Made by a program: the position numbers and the translations under genes. From the NCBI GenBank assembly GCA_005406025.1, contig BGZK01000192.1, positions 124,001-188,000 of the forward strand: 64,000 bases of DNA, in the 5' to 3' direction. Under the pieces are notes generated by a model. The model saw nothing but the letters and a program-made list of their open reading frames with translations. It was not told the DNA's origin and ran no database searches. Source of the stretch: Eumeta japonica. Its lineage: Eukaryota > Arthropoda > Insecta > Lepidoptera > Psychidae. This document shows, in pieces, positions 37,201-48,467 of this stretch; the first letter of the stretch is position 1, and each line of letters begins with the position of its first letter.

Positions 37201-37940
37201 ACCCGAGGTTACATTCCAATGGAATTTTATTACATCTGCACTAAGATTAGATCTATCCATATTGACTGGAAAAAAGCATTTAAAAGTCGTATTAACATTC
37301 AATTAATCCACAGAGCAAACTTTATTTAAATCGGCTTATCGATTGCAAAACTACTTATATAATTGCTATTCTACAGAACCCGTGCATTTTCCCGCGATAA
37401 CAAGTTATGTCGATCCATTGCTTCATTACTGCGCGAAAGTACCCGAAATTAATATATTCTTTTTCGCTTTTGTAAAGTTAGATGGGTATTTAACACACAA
37501 AAAAACAATACAGGTAGGTATTTATTACAAATAAACATAATTCAACAAAATTATTTACCTAATTGCTTAAAAAGATTTTAAAAATTATGTCACATGGAGA
37601 TCTTCTATACAAATAATCAATTTACGCTCACAAGTTTTTTTTTATAGTATTCTTGTACAAATTAAAGTGACGAAAGTAAAAAAGTATTAAACTTTATTTT
37701 GCTTACTTGTATGTACACTTTATCCATAATAAAAGCAATGAAAAACGATAATTACATATTTTGTTAATACTTTTCTTTGCAAAATTGTTATAAACAAAAG
37801 CAATAGTCCAATAATAATACATTTTATATAACATATTTTTTGTAAACAAATGCGATAGCTATGTACACAGTTTAAGCAGATAATTAAACAATATTTTTAA
37901 CACATAATACCAGTCAATTGTAAGTAGATTTATCTGTCTA
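37201..37940. other. AT-rich, no supported gene
   Basis: No motif. The open frame 37343-37534 is not credible. The inverted-repeat element begins at 37941. Confidence 0.5.
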
Positions 37941-39191
37941 AATGGCGGTACAATATGTCAGCATTTAGAGTTCTGATTAAATTATTGAATTAGTACCTTT
38001 CATCCTGGACTTCGTACCTGTGTATTTTCAGAAATGGTTAAGATTGAAAAAGTCCCGCCATTCTGAGTTCAACACAGCGGGACATTTTGTTCTCATAGTT
38101 TGAATTTATGTTTTGAGTTATTCGATATTTAGTACCTAATCATATATGAAATCTGCGTATTCGAGTCCAACTGTTAGGAGTATTCGTCGGTGCCGAGTGC
38201 GCCGCCATCCTGATGCTTGTGCAATTCACGAAACTTACAAGAAATACCTAAAATATTACAAGTGTTGATAAACAGCAATTTGGCACCTAATTAACGAAAA
38301 AAATATAACGTTAGTCAGCAGATACTATTTGTATAAATGTATATATATATAGGCGAATAAAAGGTAAATTATATCAAGAAATCACATGAAAAAGTCTTAT
38401 TTGTTTTAATAATTATTATTTAAGTTATTTTTGTTCGTATATAATACGTTGTGGAATAACATATTTTGAGCTGTGTATTATTTATATTCTCATGTTATCG
38501 TAGCACACTCATTCGATGTAATAACAAAGAGCTTTAGTGCCTGTGAACATTATACCCAACGTTGTTTTATACAAAGATACTTAATCTTACACTTACAACG
38601 GTGTGATTCAAACTCTCATTTGCAATAATTAACTGTTAAAGTTAAAAACTAAACACGTTAAAATACGTTGCTTTAACTTTCACAATTGGCAGTTGACTAA
38701 GTTAGTCTTAAAAGTATTGACATTTATAACATTAAATTAATGTGACAAACGCAAATATTTCTAAGATTACCGATATTTTGACATGTTTCCTTTTTAACTT
38801 CAACAGTTAGCAGTTAACTGTTGTAAATGAAAGTTTGAAGCACATCGCTGTTAATCTTAAACAGATTTGTTGTTTTAATTTGTACTCAAAAGCGATCACA
38901 TCAGATAATGTATACTCAAACGTTCTCATTTCAATCCTTATTATAACAAAATTAAATAATACAATGAGTTTCTGGTTTAACATATCATATATTTATTTGT
39001 ACCATTAAACATATGGTGCCTGCTTAATAAAATTGCCCTTCGGAGTTTAGGACGGTGGGATTTATTCAATCTTAAATATTTTTGAAAATATGTAGGTTCT
39101 AGGTCCAGTATGAAAGGTATTAAATAGTACTAATTAGGTACTAAATCGATAGGTTAGTCGCAGCCCTAAGCGCTGGCCTTGTACCGCCATT
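37941..39191. mobile_element. 1.25-kb foldback/MITE-like element with ~150-bp terminal inverted repeats
   Basis: The left end starts 'aatggcggtacaa' (37941), and the right end is its inverse 'ttgtaccgccatt', finishing at 39191. The inverted similarity continues about 150 bases inward: 'tagtacctttcatcctggac' at 37991-38010 against the inverse of 'gtccagtatgaaaggtatta' at 39103-39122, then 'ttaagattgaa.aa.tccc.cc' on both sides. The interior is AT-rich with its own inverted words around 'cagttaactgtt' (38640-38840). There is no open frame. It lies between arrestin genes 1 and 2. Target duplications are not clear. Confidence 0.8.
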
Positions 39192-40173
39192 CCGACGCAC
39201 ATGTTACAGATTTAACTATCAAAATTAATGTATGTTTTTTACGGGAACAGATAGCGATCAGGGTTCCGTCCTCCAGCCGGAACTCTGATAGCGCAAACTG
39301 ACTAACACCCGTTGATAAGTACGGATACTACAGATTAGATATAAATAACGCTATGACGAGAAGAATAGCGATAAATGGTTTATAGCATTGTCCAATATTT
39401 TGTAAGCAGGGGAAATTTATGTTAAGGATACCAGATTGTTTCTTTTCTTTGATTTTATTAGCAGTTTTATTGTTGATTAGTAGGAAAGTGGATTAATTAG
39501 TTTTGAAATTGCAGTTACTAGGTTACCACGAGCTCATGAACTGGATACCGCAGCGTGGGATGACCTCCCATCGGATAGGCTGACGAGTCGGTCAGGGTCA
39601 GGGCCACCGGGTAACAGGCGCTCAGAACCGCACTTCGGGAAAAAGTAGACCGGAAGATCATGTCCAGCGGTGGGCGGCATCAGACACCGAAACTGACGAA
39701 CGAGGACGACTTGTTGGCTGCTCGATGGGAATATTAGTAAACAAATGATATACTCGCTAAATATACACTTCACGAATCGTACACACGATGTTTAAACACT
39801 GTTAGAAGTTGAACGATATGCGACTCCACGATGACGTATTTCATCGCGTTCGATTCCAGTGCTTTTCAATAAATAGTTCTCCCACAACAATGAAACTTTC
39901 TTGTACACTTCGTTCGCTACAATTTTCTGAAGGCGCATTCTATAAATTCAAACAATCTTCAAGTATGGTATTAAAAAGGTGAAAATGGAATAAATTCTAC
40001 TATCTAGATATTTTTTGCATTCATAATACTTAATGCATTTACCGGTTTCGGTGTCTTCCTTTTCTCATAAATTTGATAGGTACACACTCCTATATTACTT
40101 AATTTTAATTTTATACAACTTCTCAGTCTTCTTTTTTGAAGTACGATTTTATCTGATTCTCTTCTTTATTTTC
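39192..40173. other. 3' flank of arrestin gene 2; GC-rich block at 39535-39725
   Basis: The GC-rich block carries a 79-codon minus-strand frame (39534-39773) with no motif I can name. It may be a LINE remnant. Immediately past the stop of gene 2, an AATAAA on the minus strand lies at 40165-40170, close enough to be a polyadenylation signal only if the 3' UTR is extremely short. Confidence 0.4.
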
Positions 40174-41189
40174 TTACTCTGTGCTATTTTTATCTTCTTG
40201 CATAACTTCCCAATATGATGGAGGTAGGTCCTCGGACAGTGAATCGACATCTTGAAAGCTCTCATCTTCCTCGGTTTTCTTAGCATCTTCTTCTTCAACA
40301 TCTCCAATCAATAGTGGTACTTGTAATACCAAATTAATATGTGGAAATGGAATCTTTGCTTTAATTTTAACGAAATATTCCCTTTCTAAAATTTTCGAAT
40401 ATTGTATAGTGTGGTGACCGTATGGTATTTCTATACTCCTTGAGAAGCCAAGAGTGGATCTTTCTTTCACAGCTCCCGTGTCGCCTGTCGTCTCTTCTAC
40501 ATTTCTGTAATGAGTATTTTTCTGGCCACAGTTTGCAATACGGACAACTTTGTTAAACAACTTTGTCCTGACTGTAGATATTTCTACGTTTGTGGTGTTG
40601 GTTATCTCCACATCCAACTGTGCCGTCTCTCCCGGAGCTAACGTGGACTTTTGGATCACAGCCTTAATATTGATCAAATTTTTATCGCGACCAAAGAGGC
40701 CCATGAGCGATTTTTGCGCCCCGTGTACTACCGGCCCCGCGGATAGAACGCTTTTCACAGTAGTATTCTCTAAGGGTATTATGGTGCGGAAGGTTTTATT
40801 AAAATTGAATAGCCCCTTTCTTTTAAAAGTCAATTTTACATAATACACGATTTTATACACGGAGTCGTGGTAGGAGCCGGGCACGTCCGTCGGTATCGGG
40901 AACCGAAACGGACGACTATACACGCCGGCCCCGACCGCCACCTCCTCGTCCTCCACTTTCTTCTCTATGAGGCTTTCACTAATATTCACGTAGTCCTCTG
41001 TGCCGGTGTACTCCTTTTTCGAATTGCCCGAGCCCTCCGTCCAGTTGCAGCGGCCCTTGCCCCTCAGGCACACGACGATGTCGCTGTAGCGCGCGTCCTC
41101 GTCTACTTGACCACGCCGCTGACGACGCCGCCCGGCGCGTACACGCCCTCGGCGGGCCTTTTAAGGTGGATTTGACAAAACACACCCAT
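40174..41189 (-). pseudogene. Alpha-arrestin gene 2, frameshifted near the N-terminus
   Basis: Starts at ATG 41187-41189 with MGVFCQI, as gene 1, and reads 28 codons to GGVVSGVVK before TAG at 41103-41105. In the paralogues K-Y-x-x-D/E-D follows here. The sequence 'aagta|gacgaggac' lacks seven bases at that point and the rest continues open in another frame. From about 41100 down to 40174 it encodes some 300 more residues: the remainder of Arrestin_N (with CLRGKGRC, as in gene 3), Arrestin_C (LAPGETAQLDVEI) and a tail with an intact PPSYWEVM ending at TAA. There are no other breaks. It is either a very young pseudogene, a polymorphic null allele or an assembly deletion; downstream intactness favours recent damage or an error. 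Confidence 0.85.
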
Positions 41190-41600
41190 CTCTAGACGCG
41201 TTCGATTGCAGACTAATAACATTTTCATATCGAACCCGCACCGTCACGACTTTATCTGTAAATATTACTTCAACTATCGTCACAGATGATTACGTACTTA
41301 CTGATTCGTTGTTTGATTGAATTTGTTTTTCAATTCTAGTGAACTTTAAATAATATTTCCTTATATAAAAATCGCGTATTCACAAACAAAAAGAAATATA
41401 CCACATGATTTTTTTTTTCGATTTGTTTTATTTCGTATAGCTTCAAAGAAGTTAGGAAATATCATTATGGCGTCTATGAAAAAAACAAAAGTATAGGCCA
41501 GTGTTAACATGTTTAGTTGTTATTTGTTTGCTTGGATGTTAATTTTGATGTAATAATATGACTTTCATTTAAAACTCTTGGTCATACATTGTCGCATCAT
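41190..41600. other. 5' flank of arrestin gene 2
   Basis: AT-rich, no recognisable promoter element. The bases just before the ATG (GAG) are shared with genes 1 and 3. Confidence 0.4.
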
Positions 41601-41890
41601 CTTTATGAGTACAACTAGCGATTGCTCGCAGCTCCGCCTGCGTGAACATGCAACTAATTCCTTCATCTTGTGTATTGGTTGATCACGTTCTCAACCAAGA
41701 CCCCGCTCGGTATCCTGTTTTCCATTTCGAGTCCTTCTTTTGACGTCAGTTTGTTTCACTCTCGATTTCTATCGCATTACCGCTTTTATTCCCGACTTCG
41801 GTCTTGATGTAAGTAGAACCGGATTCTGGTTCTAGTCTCGCTCCCTTGTCCCGCTCTTAATTCTGAAATACAGCTGTGATTTCGACAGAG
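41601..41890 (+). repeat. Repeat debris with pyrimidine-rich stutter
   Basis: Head 'gcagctccgcctgcgtg' near 41629, then 'ttctcaaccaagaccccgct'-type words to about 41870. Same style as 36961-37200 and 30650-30850. Confidence 0.45.
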
Positions 41891-43849
41891 CCAGACCGAA
41901 TATTTTGTCAAAATAAAATTTGGGCCATGGCACTTGAGGATAGCGTAAATTTCTATGAATGAAAGAATTATTATAATCTGCAGTAGCATAAATATGAAGA
42001 TAGAACCAAGAAGTATTGGTAGTTCATTTTACTCAGGAAGTTTCTTATTGGTGGGGAAATTTTAGAATCAGTTTAGTAGATCGGTTCAACAGAATAAAAA
42101 ACAAACGACGTCAGGCACAAAATTATTTTTTTGGTAACCTTCCTTTTCGCACATACTATATATACATCGTCAGTTTCATAAAAAATCGTTGAATTGTTTA
42201 AACACATAAAGAAAGCAAACAAAATACATATTCACAGATGATAATCAGTCGATGAAGTCAAATGTCAACGTAAAGTCTGAATAGATTGTGATCAAAATTT
42301 GATCACAATCCATTCAGACTTTTCCTGAAATAACCCGGACACACAGACAAACAGATATTTTATTGACATGATCTTACAGACTATCAATCGTGTAACTGCG
42401 TTTTCTTAGTGTATCTCAAATATTACTTAAATCTAATTAAGTCATTCTTTAATTATAAGAAAACATGCAGACAGTCAGAGTAAAACTTCAAAAATGATAA
42501 GTAAAAATTTGATGCGTAAAGAAGTAAACATTTGTCTGAATTTAAATATATATATCTATAGCTTTATATATGAGTATATGTAGAAAAAATAAAAGTATCC
42601 TATTTATTATTCCAGGAGATAATCTACTTCTATTTAAAACTTGATTATAACCTGTATAGTCGTTATGGAGATCAGCGTGGACAAACAAACAAGTCGTATA
42701 TCCTGCATCATTTAAGCCTATAAAATGAAGCCTAACATCATTTACACGACCGCATGTCGTTAGTGTATCCTCAATTCTACCAAAATTAGTCAAACATTAT
42801 AAAAAAACATCAGACAGACAGACAGATAAAATAACAAATATTTTTTAAAAATGATAAAATTGGAGTAAATGAAGCATCAAAAAAGTATCTATCACAAAAA
42901 GATGCAGTACAATGCATGAAACTCTGCCACTGTGAAGTTAGTAAGGAAAGCATCGCAATGGCGTATAATAGGAATACGGGGAAGAAGGAGGAAGGGTCGG
43001 GGAGTGCTGAACCTGCGCATTGGCATCATTCGCAGACGTTTCACAGCGGCAGAGTTCCGAGTGTACGTTGCACAAATGCATGGAGCTCCGGCCTACACCT
43101 TGCAGCTATTTTTAAACTACTCATGCACATAATTAATTTAAAATCGCCATTGATAATTTAGTGTTTTGTCTATCATTTTGGCGTATTTTACTTCAATTTT
43201 TTTACACAAAGCTATTCAAAACACAATTATAGGCAATAAATAGCTATTTAAAAAATAAAGATGCCATCAATCACATAACAAATATTCACGGGCGAGCAAG
43301 TCCGACGGACGAAAGGGAGTGAAAAAGAGGATCACAGTGCATTTTTTTCGTATAACTGCACCCCTTTGTGTCCGTTAAACATGCTTACCCGTGAAAATAA
43401 ACTGTGTAACCAACGAATATGTTGATTGAAGCATATTAAAGTTTGAAAGAGAGTTGAAAAATCATAAGTACAAAACTTAACACACTCAACAAAACGTATA
43501 TATCTTATAAGTACATATATATTTTTAACTTACAAATTAATCTTGCATGAAACGTTTCCCCGTTATTATTTTATATGGTACATTTAATTTATGATTGATA
43601 GTTGACAACTTTCAGAACGAAAACATTATTTAATACGCCTGTGTACAAATAAAATACTTAAAACAAGTAATTTTTATTATTTTACCAATGATTATCAGAT
43701 TTTATTCGATTTGTACAAAGATATGTACAAAGTGCAGGCAAGAAAATGAAGATAGACTCTAGAGATTTATAGTATTTATTATGAAAATGTCAGGATCAAT
43801 AACTTCAGCAGTTATTATTATTAAATTTTTAGATCAATAACCTCAGCAG
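41891..43849. other. No supported gene; LINE-tail fragments
   Basis: LINE-tail-like words occur at 42335-42370 ('cggacacacagacaaacag') and 42808-42830 ('cagacagacagacag'). The overlapping frames 42916-43161 and 42932-43132 carry no motif. A strong palindrome at 42272 is listed separately. Confidence 0.45.
42272..42322. repeat. 51-bp near-perfect palindrome (25-bp arms, 1-nt loop)
   Basis: 'aaagtctgaatagattgtga' begins the left arm (42272-42296). The right arm 42298-42322 is the inverse with one mismatch. Same loopless design as 14527-14589. Confidence 0.9.
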
Positions 43850-44420
43850 TTTTAATTTTTTCTAAATTATTTCACCTCTTATTTCAGCCCCTTAGAGTTA
43901 CTTTACCAAAAACGATGAATATCATTTTTCATTTGTCATAATTAGCCAAAGTATAAAGGCGCCAATAGCTCCAACATTTTCGTTTTTCCATATAAAAGTT
44001 TCATCTTTTATTTCACCTTCGTTGGAGTTATTTAAAAAAAACGATCCATTGATTTTTATTAGTAATAATTAACTGAAATATAAATTTTGTTAACAATAGC
44101 TTTAGCACTTTTGATTTTCCATACACATTTCAACCCTTATTTTATACCCTTCAGATTTAATTAAAAAATGTATGTTATATATTTTTATAATTCTATAAGT
44201 AACTAAAATATTAACTTTGACATTTATAGTTTCAGCGGTTCCGATTTTACATACAACAGGATTTCACCTTTAATCTCCTTACGGGTTGAATGTCCTAAAA
44301 TAATTTCTTAGTGTTCATCTACATTATAAAGGAAGCCACGTGCAAAATTACGTGTTATTAGTTCCAATAGTTTCGGCTGAGTGCTGAAACATCAGCCGGT
44401 CAGTCGGTCGGTTTTCCTTA
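43850..44420 (+). repeat. Four diverged ~130-bp tandem units, LINE 3'-UTR-like
   Basis: A unit with the core 'atttcacctcttatttcagc' followed by a 'ccttagagtta' word recurs near 43870, 43993, 44128 and 44260, about 120-135 bases apart. It ends with 'ataaaggaagccacgtgcaa' and the 'cagtcggtcggtttt' type tail. Relatives lie at 7398 and 7540. Confidence 0.6.
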
Positions 44421-45014
44421 TATATGTATATATTAAGATATCTACAAAACATAAATATGAAATACTTCTGGAATTCTCGACACAAAACTTAACTACAGAA
44501 AATTGAAATTTAAAAATGATTCGCATTTCCTTAAAATCGAGTCGACTAAAGGTGATTTCGATAATTGATAATTTAATTTGCTCCGTAGAAATAATTCACT
44601 ACAAAAATATAACGCATTGAATTTTAAAAATCGCATAGTGTCAGTTCCGATACGAGAACTAAATTAAATTAGCTTTGCGATATGAAAGAAAACTTTCGAA
44701 AAACAATAATCTATTGAAAAAATATCAATTATTATTACAATATTCAGTTTCAGCGATTAATGTTTTTCATCCAGAAGGATATTTTTATTTCTCCTCACAT
44801 ACATAACATTGAAGTTATCCATTGAATACGATCCTGTATTCAATAGATATTAACTTTATAAGATATTTCCAAAAACATACATTATCTCAACTCAACCGCA
44901 AAACTGAATTTTCATTAGTACATAATTTATGGAAGTACGTACATTGAATCAGTACGAAACAATAAAAAAAATGTAATTGACAAATTGACTTATTATCTTA
45001 ATTATTTACATTTT
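44421..45014. other. 3' flank of arrestin gene 3, no gene
   Basis: AT-rich. Contains a 9-bp inverted repeat 'attgaatac...gtattcaat' at 44821-44844. On the minus strand an AATAAA (45014-45019) overlaps the stop codon of gene 3. Confidence 0.5.
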
Positions 45015-46049
45015 TTATTTTTTCCCTTCGATGATCTTGTCTTCTCGCATGGCCTCCCAGTACGAGGGAGGAGGCTCGTCGGGCGCCGAGGCCGGCTCCG
45101 CGGGGCGCTCGCGCCGCGCGCCGGCCGCCCCCCTCTGCTCGACCTCTCCGATTACCACGGGGATCTCCAAACTCAAATTCAGATGTGGAAACGGTAGCTT
45201 CGCCTTAATCATTAGCACGTAGTCCAACTTCAGGATTTTCGAGTGCTGTATAGTGTAGTCGGTGTCGGGTATCAGGATGGTGTTTGTGAAATTTTCACAG
45301 CATTTCTCTTTCACGCCAGCGGTCACGCTCTTGGCGTATTCAACTGGGTGATGCCGCCGATGCCTTTTCCCGCTGTTGGATATATGAGTAACCTTTTTTA
45401 TTAACTGCGTTTCTATCGCCGTTATCCCCGTGGTAGAATCGTTTTGGACCTCGATCTGTAACCGCGCCTTGTCCCCGGGTATCAAGATCGATTTTTCGAT
45501 CACAGCCTTTAAGCGTATCAGGTTCTTATCAGCGTTAAAAAAAGACCAGAAACTCATGAGAGATTTTTCTGCTCCATAAGTTATACAATCGGAGGGCAAA
45601 TCGCTCGTCACGGAACTATTTTTGAAAGGTATTTCAGTACGAAAACTCTTATTAAAATTGAGTAAACCCTTTCTAACGAATTTAATTTTAACGTAATAGC
45701 ATATCGTGCAGAAATAATCTTTGTACGACGAAGGTATGTCCGAAGGCAACACGAACTGAAATCGATGAGTGTAGGCGCCCGCTCCGACCGGCACTTCCTC
45801 GTCGCTATCCTTCTTGTACAGCAGGCTGGAGCGGAGCCTGAGGTAGTCTTCGTGGCCGTGGTAGGTGCGCCTCGAGCTGTCTCTGCCTTCGGTCCAACGG
45901 CACCTACCTTTTCCCCGTAAACACGCTACGATGTCTTCGAAGTACGCATCCTCGTATATCGTATACTTGACGGCGCCGCTTACGACCCCGCCCGGCTCGT
46001 ACAGACTATCCGGCGGCTTCTGGAGGTGTATTTCACATGAAATTCTCAT
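45015..46049 (-). CDS. Alpha-arrestin (ARRDC-like) gene 3, intact
   Basis: 344 codons in one exon from ATG 46047-46049 (MRISCEIHLQ). Upstream in-frame codons have no ATG, so a longer start is not supported. Arrestin_N spans about 5-145 (GGVVSGAVKYT; CLRGKGRCRW; LPSDIPSSYKD), Arrestin_C about 175-302 (ILIPGDKARLQIEVQN; LPFPHLNLSLEIPVVIG). A 40-residue Ala/Glu/Pro-rich tail then ends in PPSYWEAMRED, with PPSY at 327-330. Expected role: cytosolic adaptor joining membrane cargo to WW-domain HECT ubiquitin ligases for endocytic sorting. Shares CLRGKGRC and the FNK..FRT block with gene 2, its nearest neighbour 3.8 kb away, and so looks like its tandem duplicate. The tail is much more GC-rich than the flanks. 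Confidence 0.96.
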   Translation of the reverse strand: MRISCEIHLQKPPDSLYEPGGVVSGAVKYTIYEDAYFEDIVACLRGKGRCRWTEGRDSSRRTYHGHEDYLRLRSSLLYKKDSDEEVPVGAGAYTHRFQFVLPSDIPSSYKDYFCTICYYVKIKFVRKGLLNFNKSFRTEIPFKNSSVTSDLPSDCITYGAEKSLMSFWSFFNADKNLIRLKAVIEKSILIPGDKARLQIEVQNDSTTGITAIETQLIKKVTHISNSGKRHRRHHPVEYAKSVTAGVKEKCCENFTNTILIPDTDYTIQHSKILKLDYVLMIKAKLPFPHLNLSLEIPVVIGEVEQRGAAGARRERPAEPASAPDEPPPSYWEAMREDKIIEGKK

Positions 46050-46737
46050 CTCTGTATTTACTAACAAACACTGATTGTAAAACAACAGACTCAACGGTAT
46101 GACATCATCGTCACAACGGTGTAACTCTCAACAAAACAGCAAGCCCACTATTATTACTACTGCTGAGCTGTGTTGCCAACCGCTAAAAACTAAAAAACTG
46201 CAGCTTACCAATAAAAAAACATGAAAAAACAGTAGGTAAAGTGAAAAAAGGCAGATTTAATACTTTCCTCATATAATTAAAACAATTATCTACTTTTATT
46301 AGTTACCAGGACTCACATACGTTGCTGTATTATAATATTGATTACAACATAATAAAAAACAAAAATCAAAGTAAAATTATTTTCCACTTCATCCTCAATT
46401 GTTTCATCTTTAGTAGTTTCAGACTCATCTTACTTTTTAAAATTATAAATATTTCTTCATGTGCCTATCTGTGGTTTCAAATAAATAGCAATCGGTTATT
46501 TTGGATTTAGTGTGTAATGCTCCTTTATTAGTTATATCCCTTGTGCATTATATTTCACTATTATACATTTAAGTGGTTATCAAAAAATATTTACAAAGTG
46601 TAACAGATGGCGTTGAACGCTAATTAAAAATACAGTAAAAATTAAGAATTAAACAGAAAATAGGAGCATCAATATGAAAACAGCAAATCTACTGTTAAAA
46701 CAGTAGCTTTGGTAACGCTACTGCTGCGTGCTGGCAT
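46050..46737. other. 5' flank of arrestin gene 3
   Basis: AT-rich. 'ctgtgttgccaacc' at 46168-46181 is a hAT-end-like word without a clear partner. No promoter element can be named. Confidence 0.4.
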
Positions 46738-47508
46738 GCAGTGTTGCCACCTTGCGAATAATTAAATCACCAAGTTTAGTCTCGAAAGTCAAATTATGTG
46801 AACTTTTTTTACAAACTTTCTCTAAAAACCATTAATTAAACAAAAAAGGAAAACTTTGACAAAATAAAAGTTTTCAAATGTAAAAAATATTAATCAAATT
46901 AAATTTGACAATTTAATTTTGACAACAAATACACTTGGTTACTAACTAGAATTAATATAAAAAAAAATTGCAATAGAAGTATTTTTATATTTTGCACAAA
47001 ATTAGCTTTTTGATAATTTTTCAATTCTTTTTTAAAGTACTTAATTTAAAATAAATCTACTTACATTTTTTTGTATTCATTTATGGTTTTGTCATTTTTT
47101 ATAAGACAATTTTGTATTTGAAGCTATCCATTTCAAAATGTTTTTAATAGTTGTTTATTTTTTAATGCTTTTAAAAACATAATCAAATTAATCCATAGAC
47201 TGTATTTAACCAATAACAATGACATCAAATTTATAAAAAGGTAGATATTTTAATCTAATTTTTATTTTCTACTGTACTTTTCACTGATTACACGCCGAAA
47301 TAAAGGCGTCTCATTATGCTTTTACAAAACACAATCTCTATGGTATTTCAAGATCAGTAAGCAATCTTCACCTGCTGAATAGTGAGCGAATTTTTTTTAA
47401 ATCGATTTTCTCTAAAATAATTTATAGTCATAGTATATTAGAGAAAATCGCAATCGAACTCCTAAAATCACTAAATGTAGCGACAAAATCGCTGAGGTGG
47501 CAATACCG
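46738..47508. mobile_element. hAT-like non-autonomous element, 'cagtgttgccacc' ends
   Basis: The left end 'cagtgttgccaccttgcg' at 46738 is matched by the inverted right end 'gcgctg..ggtggcaatacc' type sequence near 47490-47508 (inverse 'ggtattgccacctcagcg'). The short TIR starting CAGTG fits hAT transposons. The interior is AT-rich with a 13-bp hairpin ('cgattttctctaa', 47403-47415 against 47438-47450). No transposase frame. An 8-bp target duplication was not confirmed. Confidence 0.55.
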
Positions 47509-47541
47509 CCGAGGTGCGATGACCGATGTCGTGCTTGGCAT

Positions 47542-47568
47542 GGGAGGGGCGGGGGCGGGGGCGGCGGC
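47542..47568 (+). repeat. G-rich tract, potential G-quadruplex
   Basis: 'gggaggggcgggggcggggg' gives four G runs of 3-5 with 1-base spacers, followed by 'cggcgg'. It lies at the edge of a GC-rich islet (47500-47585) just right of the hAT-like element. Confidence 0.85.
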
Positions 47569-47585
47569 AGGCGCCGAGGCGCTCG

Positions 47586-48467
47586 CTGGGTGTATTCATT
47601 CATTTAGCATTAAAAGTCCTATTGTGCCTTTCTAATAACACATTCATGAAAAAAATTAGATGTATACACATAAACCTTTTAAACCCTACTGTTTGTTTGT
47701 ATCTGACATTGTTTCTACTATATGGACAATTACTACATATACACATCAAAACAGACATTGAAAATAAGAATAAATCAACATACAATAAGTTAACTAGGTA
47801 CTTTGAGGTGGTAGTCCATAAATTAGCTAACGCAGTGCCACCTTTGGGCGGAAAGGGGGTTCGGTGTCACATTACGGAATGACGAGGGTGGAGGAGCTGC
47901 AGCTCGACGAGATCATTACTTCGTACGCATATTGCAGTTCAGAACCGATAAGCCTAGTTTATAAAATGTCGAATATTTATTCCCTATAAATCATTGATGA
48001 ATGAAATTGTCCGTACAATACAAATTTTCGTAAAGAAAAACACATTCAAAATTTGCTTTACGTCACTTTAAATAAGGAGGAAAAAGGAAATGCTCGCGAT
48101 GAAGGAGGGGTCAAAAATAGCATTTCACAAAATGATACCGCTGCCGTTGATCCTCGGGACCGACACACGGGGCGCACCGGGACGTCCCACACCGCCCGCC
48201 AAGGATACCGGCGCGAATCCCAATGCATTGCGTACACGGCCCGCCGCGTTTTCACCGCATTCAATACTATACGAGCGTGTCTGACGTCAAAGGGAACCTG
48301 AACGCTTTTATGCAAAGCCACTACCTTTAAACGAGGAGCCTAAAAAAGTACTTCAAATGCGTAGATATAATCAAAATAATGACTTAATCTTGATAACATT
48401 AAATGCATATATTAAAAGAACCCAACTATGAACAACAGAAGCGGTGTCTTTAAACAGTATTGAATTT
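47586..48467. other. No supported gene; GC-rich block 48100-48300
   Basis: 48058-48321 is open on both strands in several frames (for example 48090-48284). This reflects GC content; no motif is visible. Confidence 0.4.

Noticed and set aside
39534..39773. GC-rich minus-strand frame, possible reverse transcriptase tail
   Set aside because: No conserved LINE block could be aligned in any frame.
40867..41175. 102-codon plus-strand frame
   Set aside because: Antisense shadow of arrestin gene 2.
46050..46094. N-terminal extension of arrestin gene 3
   Set aside because: The apparent first codon is TTG; the ATG at 46049 aligns with genes 1 and 2.
47526..48321. Overlapping frames on both strands around 47.5-48.3 kb
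   Set aside because: Open on both strands in GC-rich sequence; no motif, no splice or start evidence.
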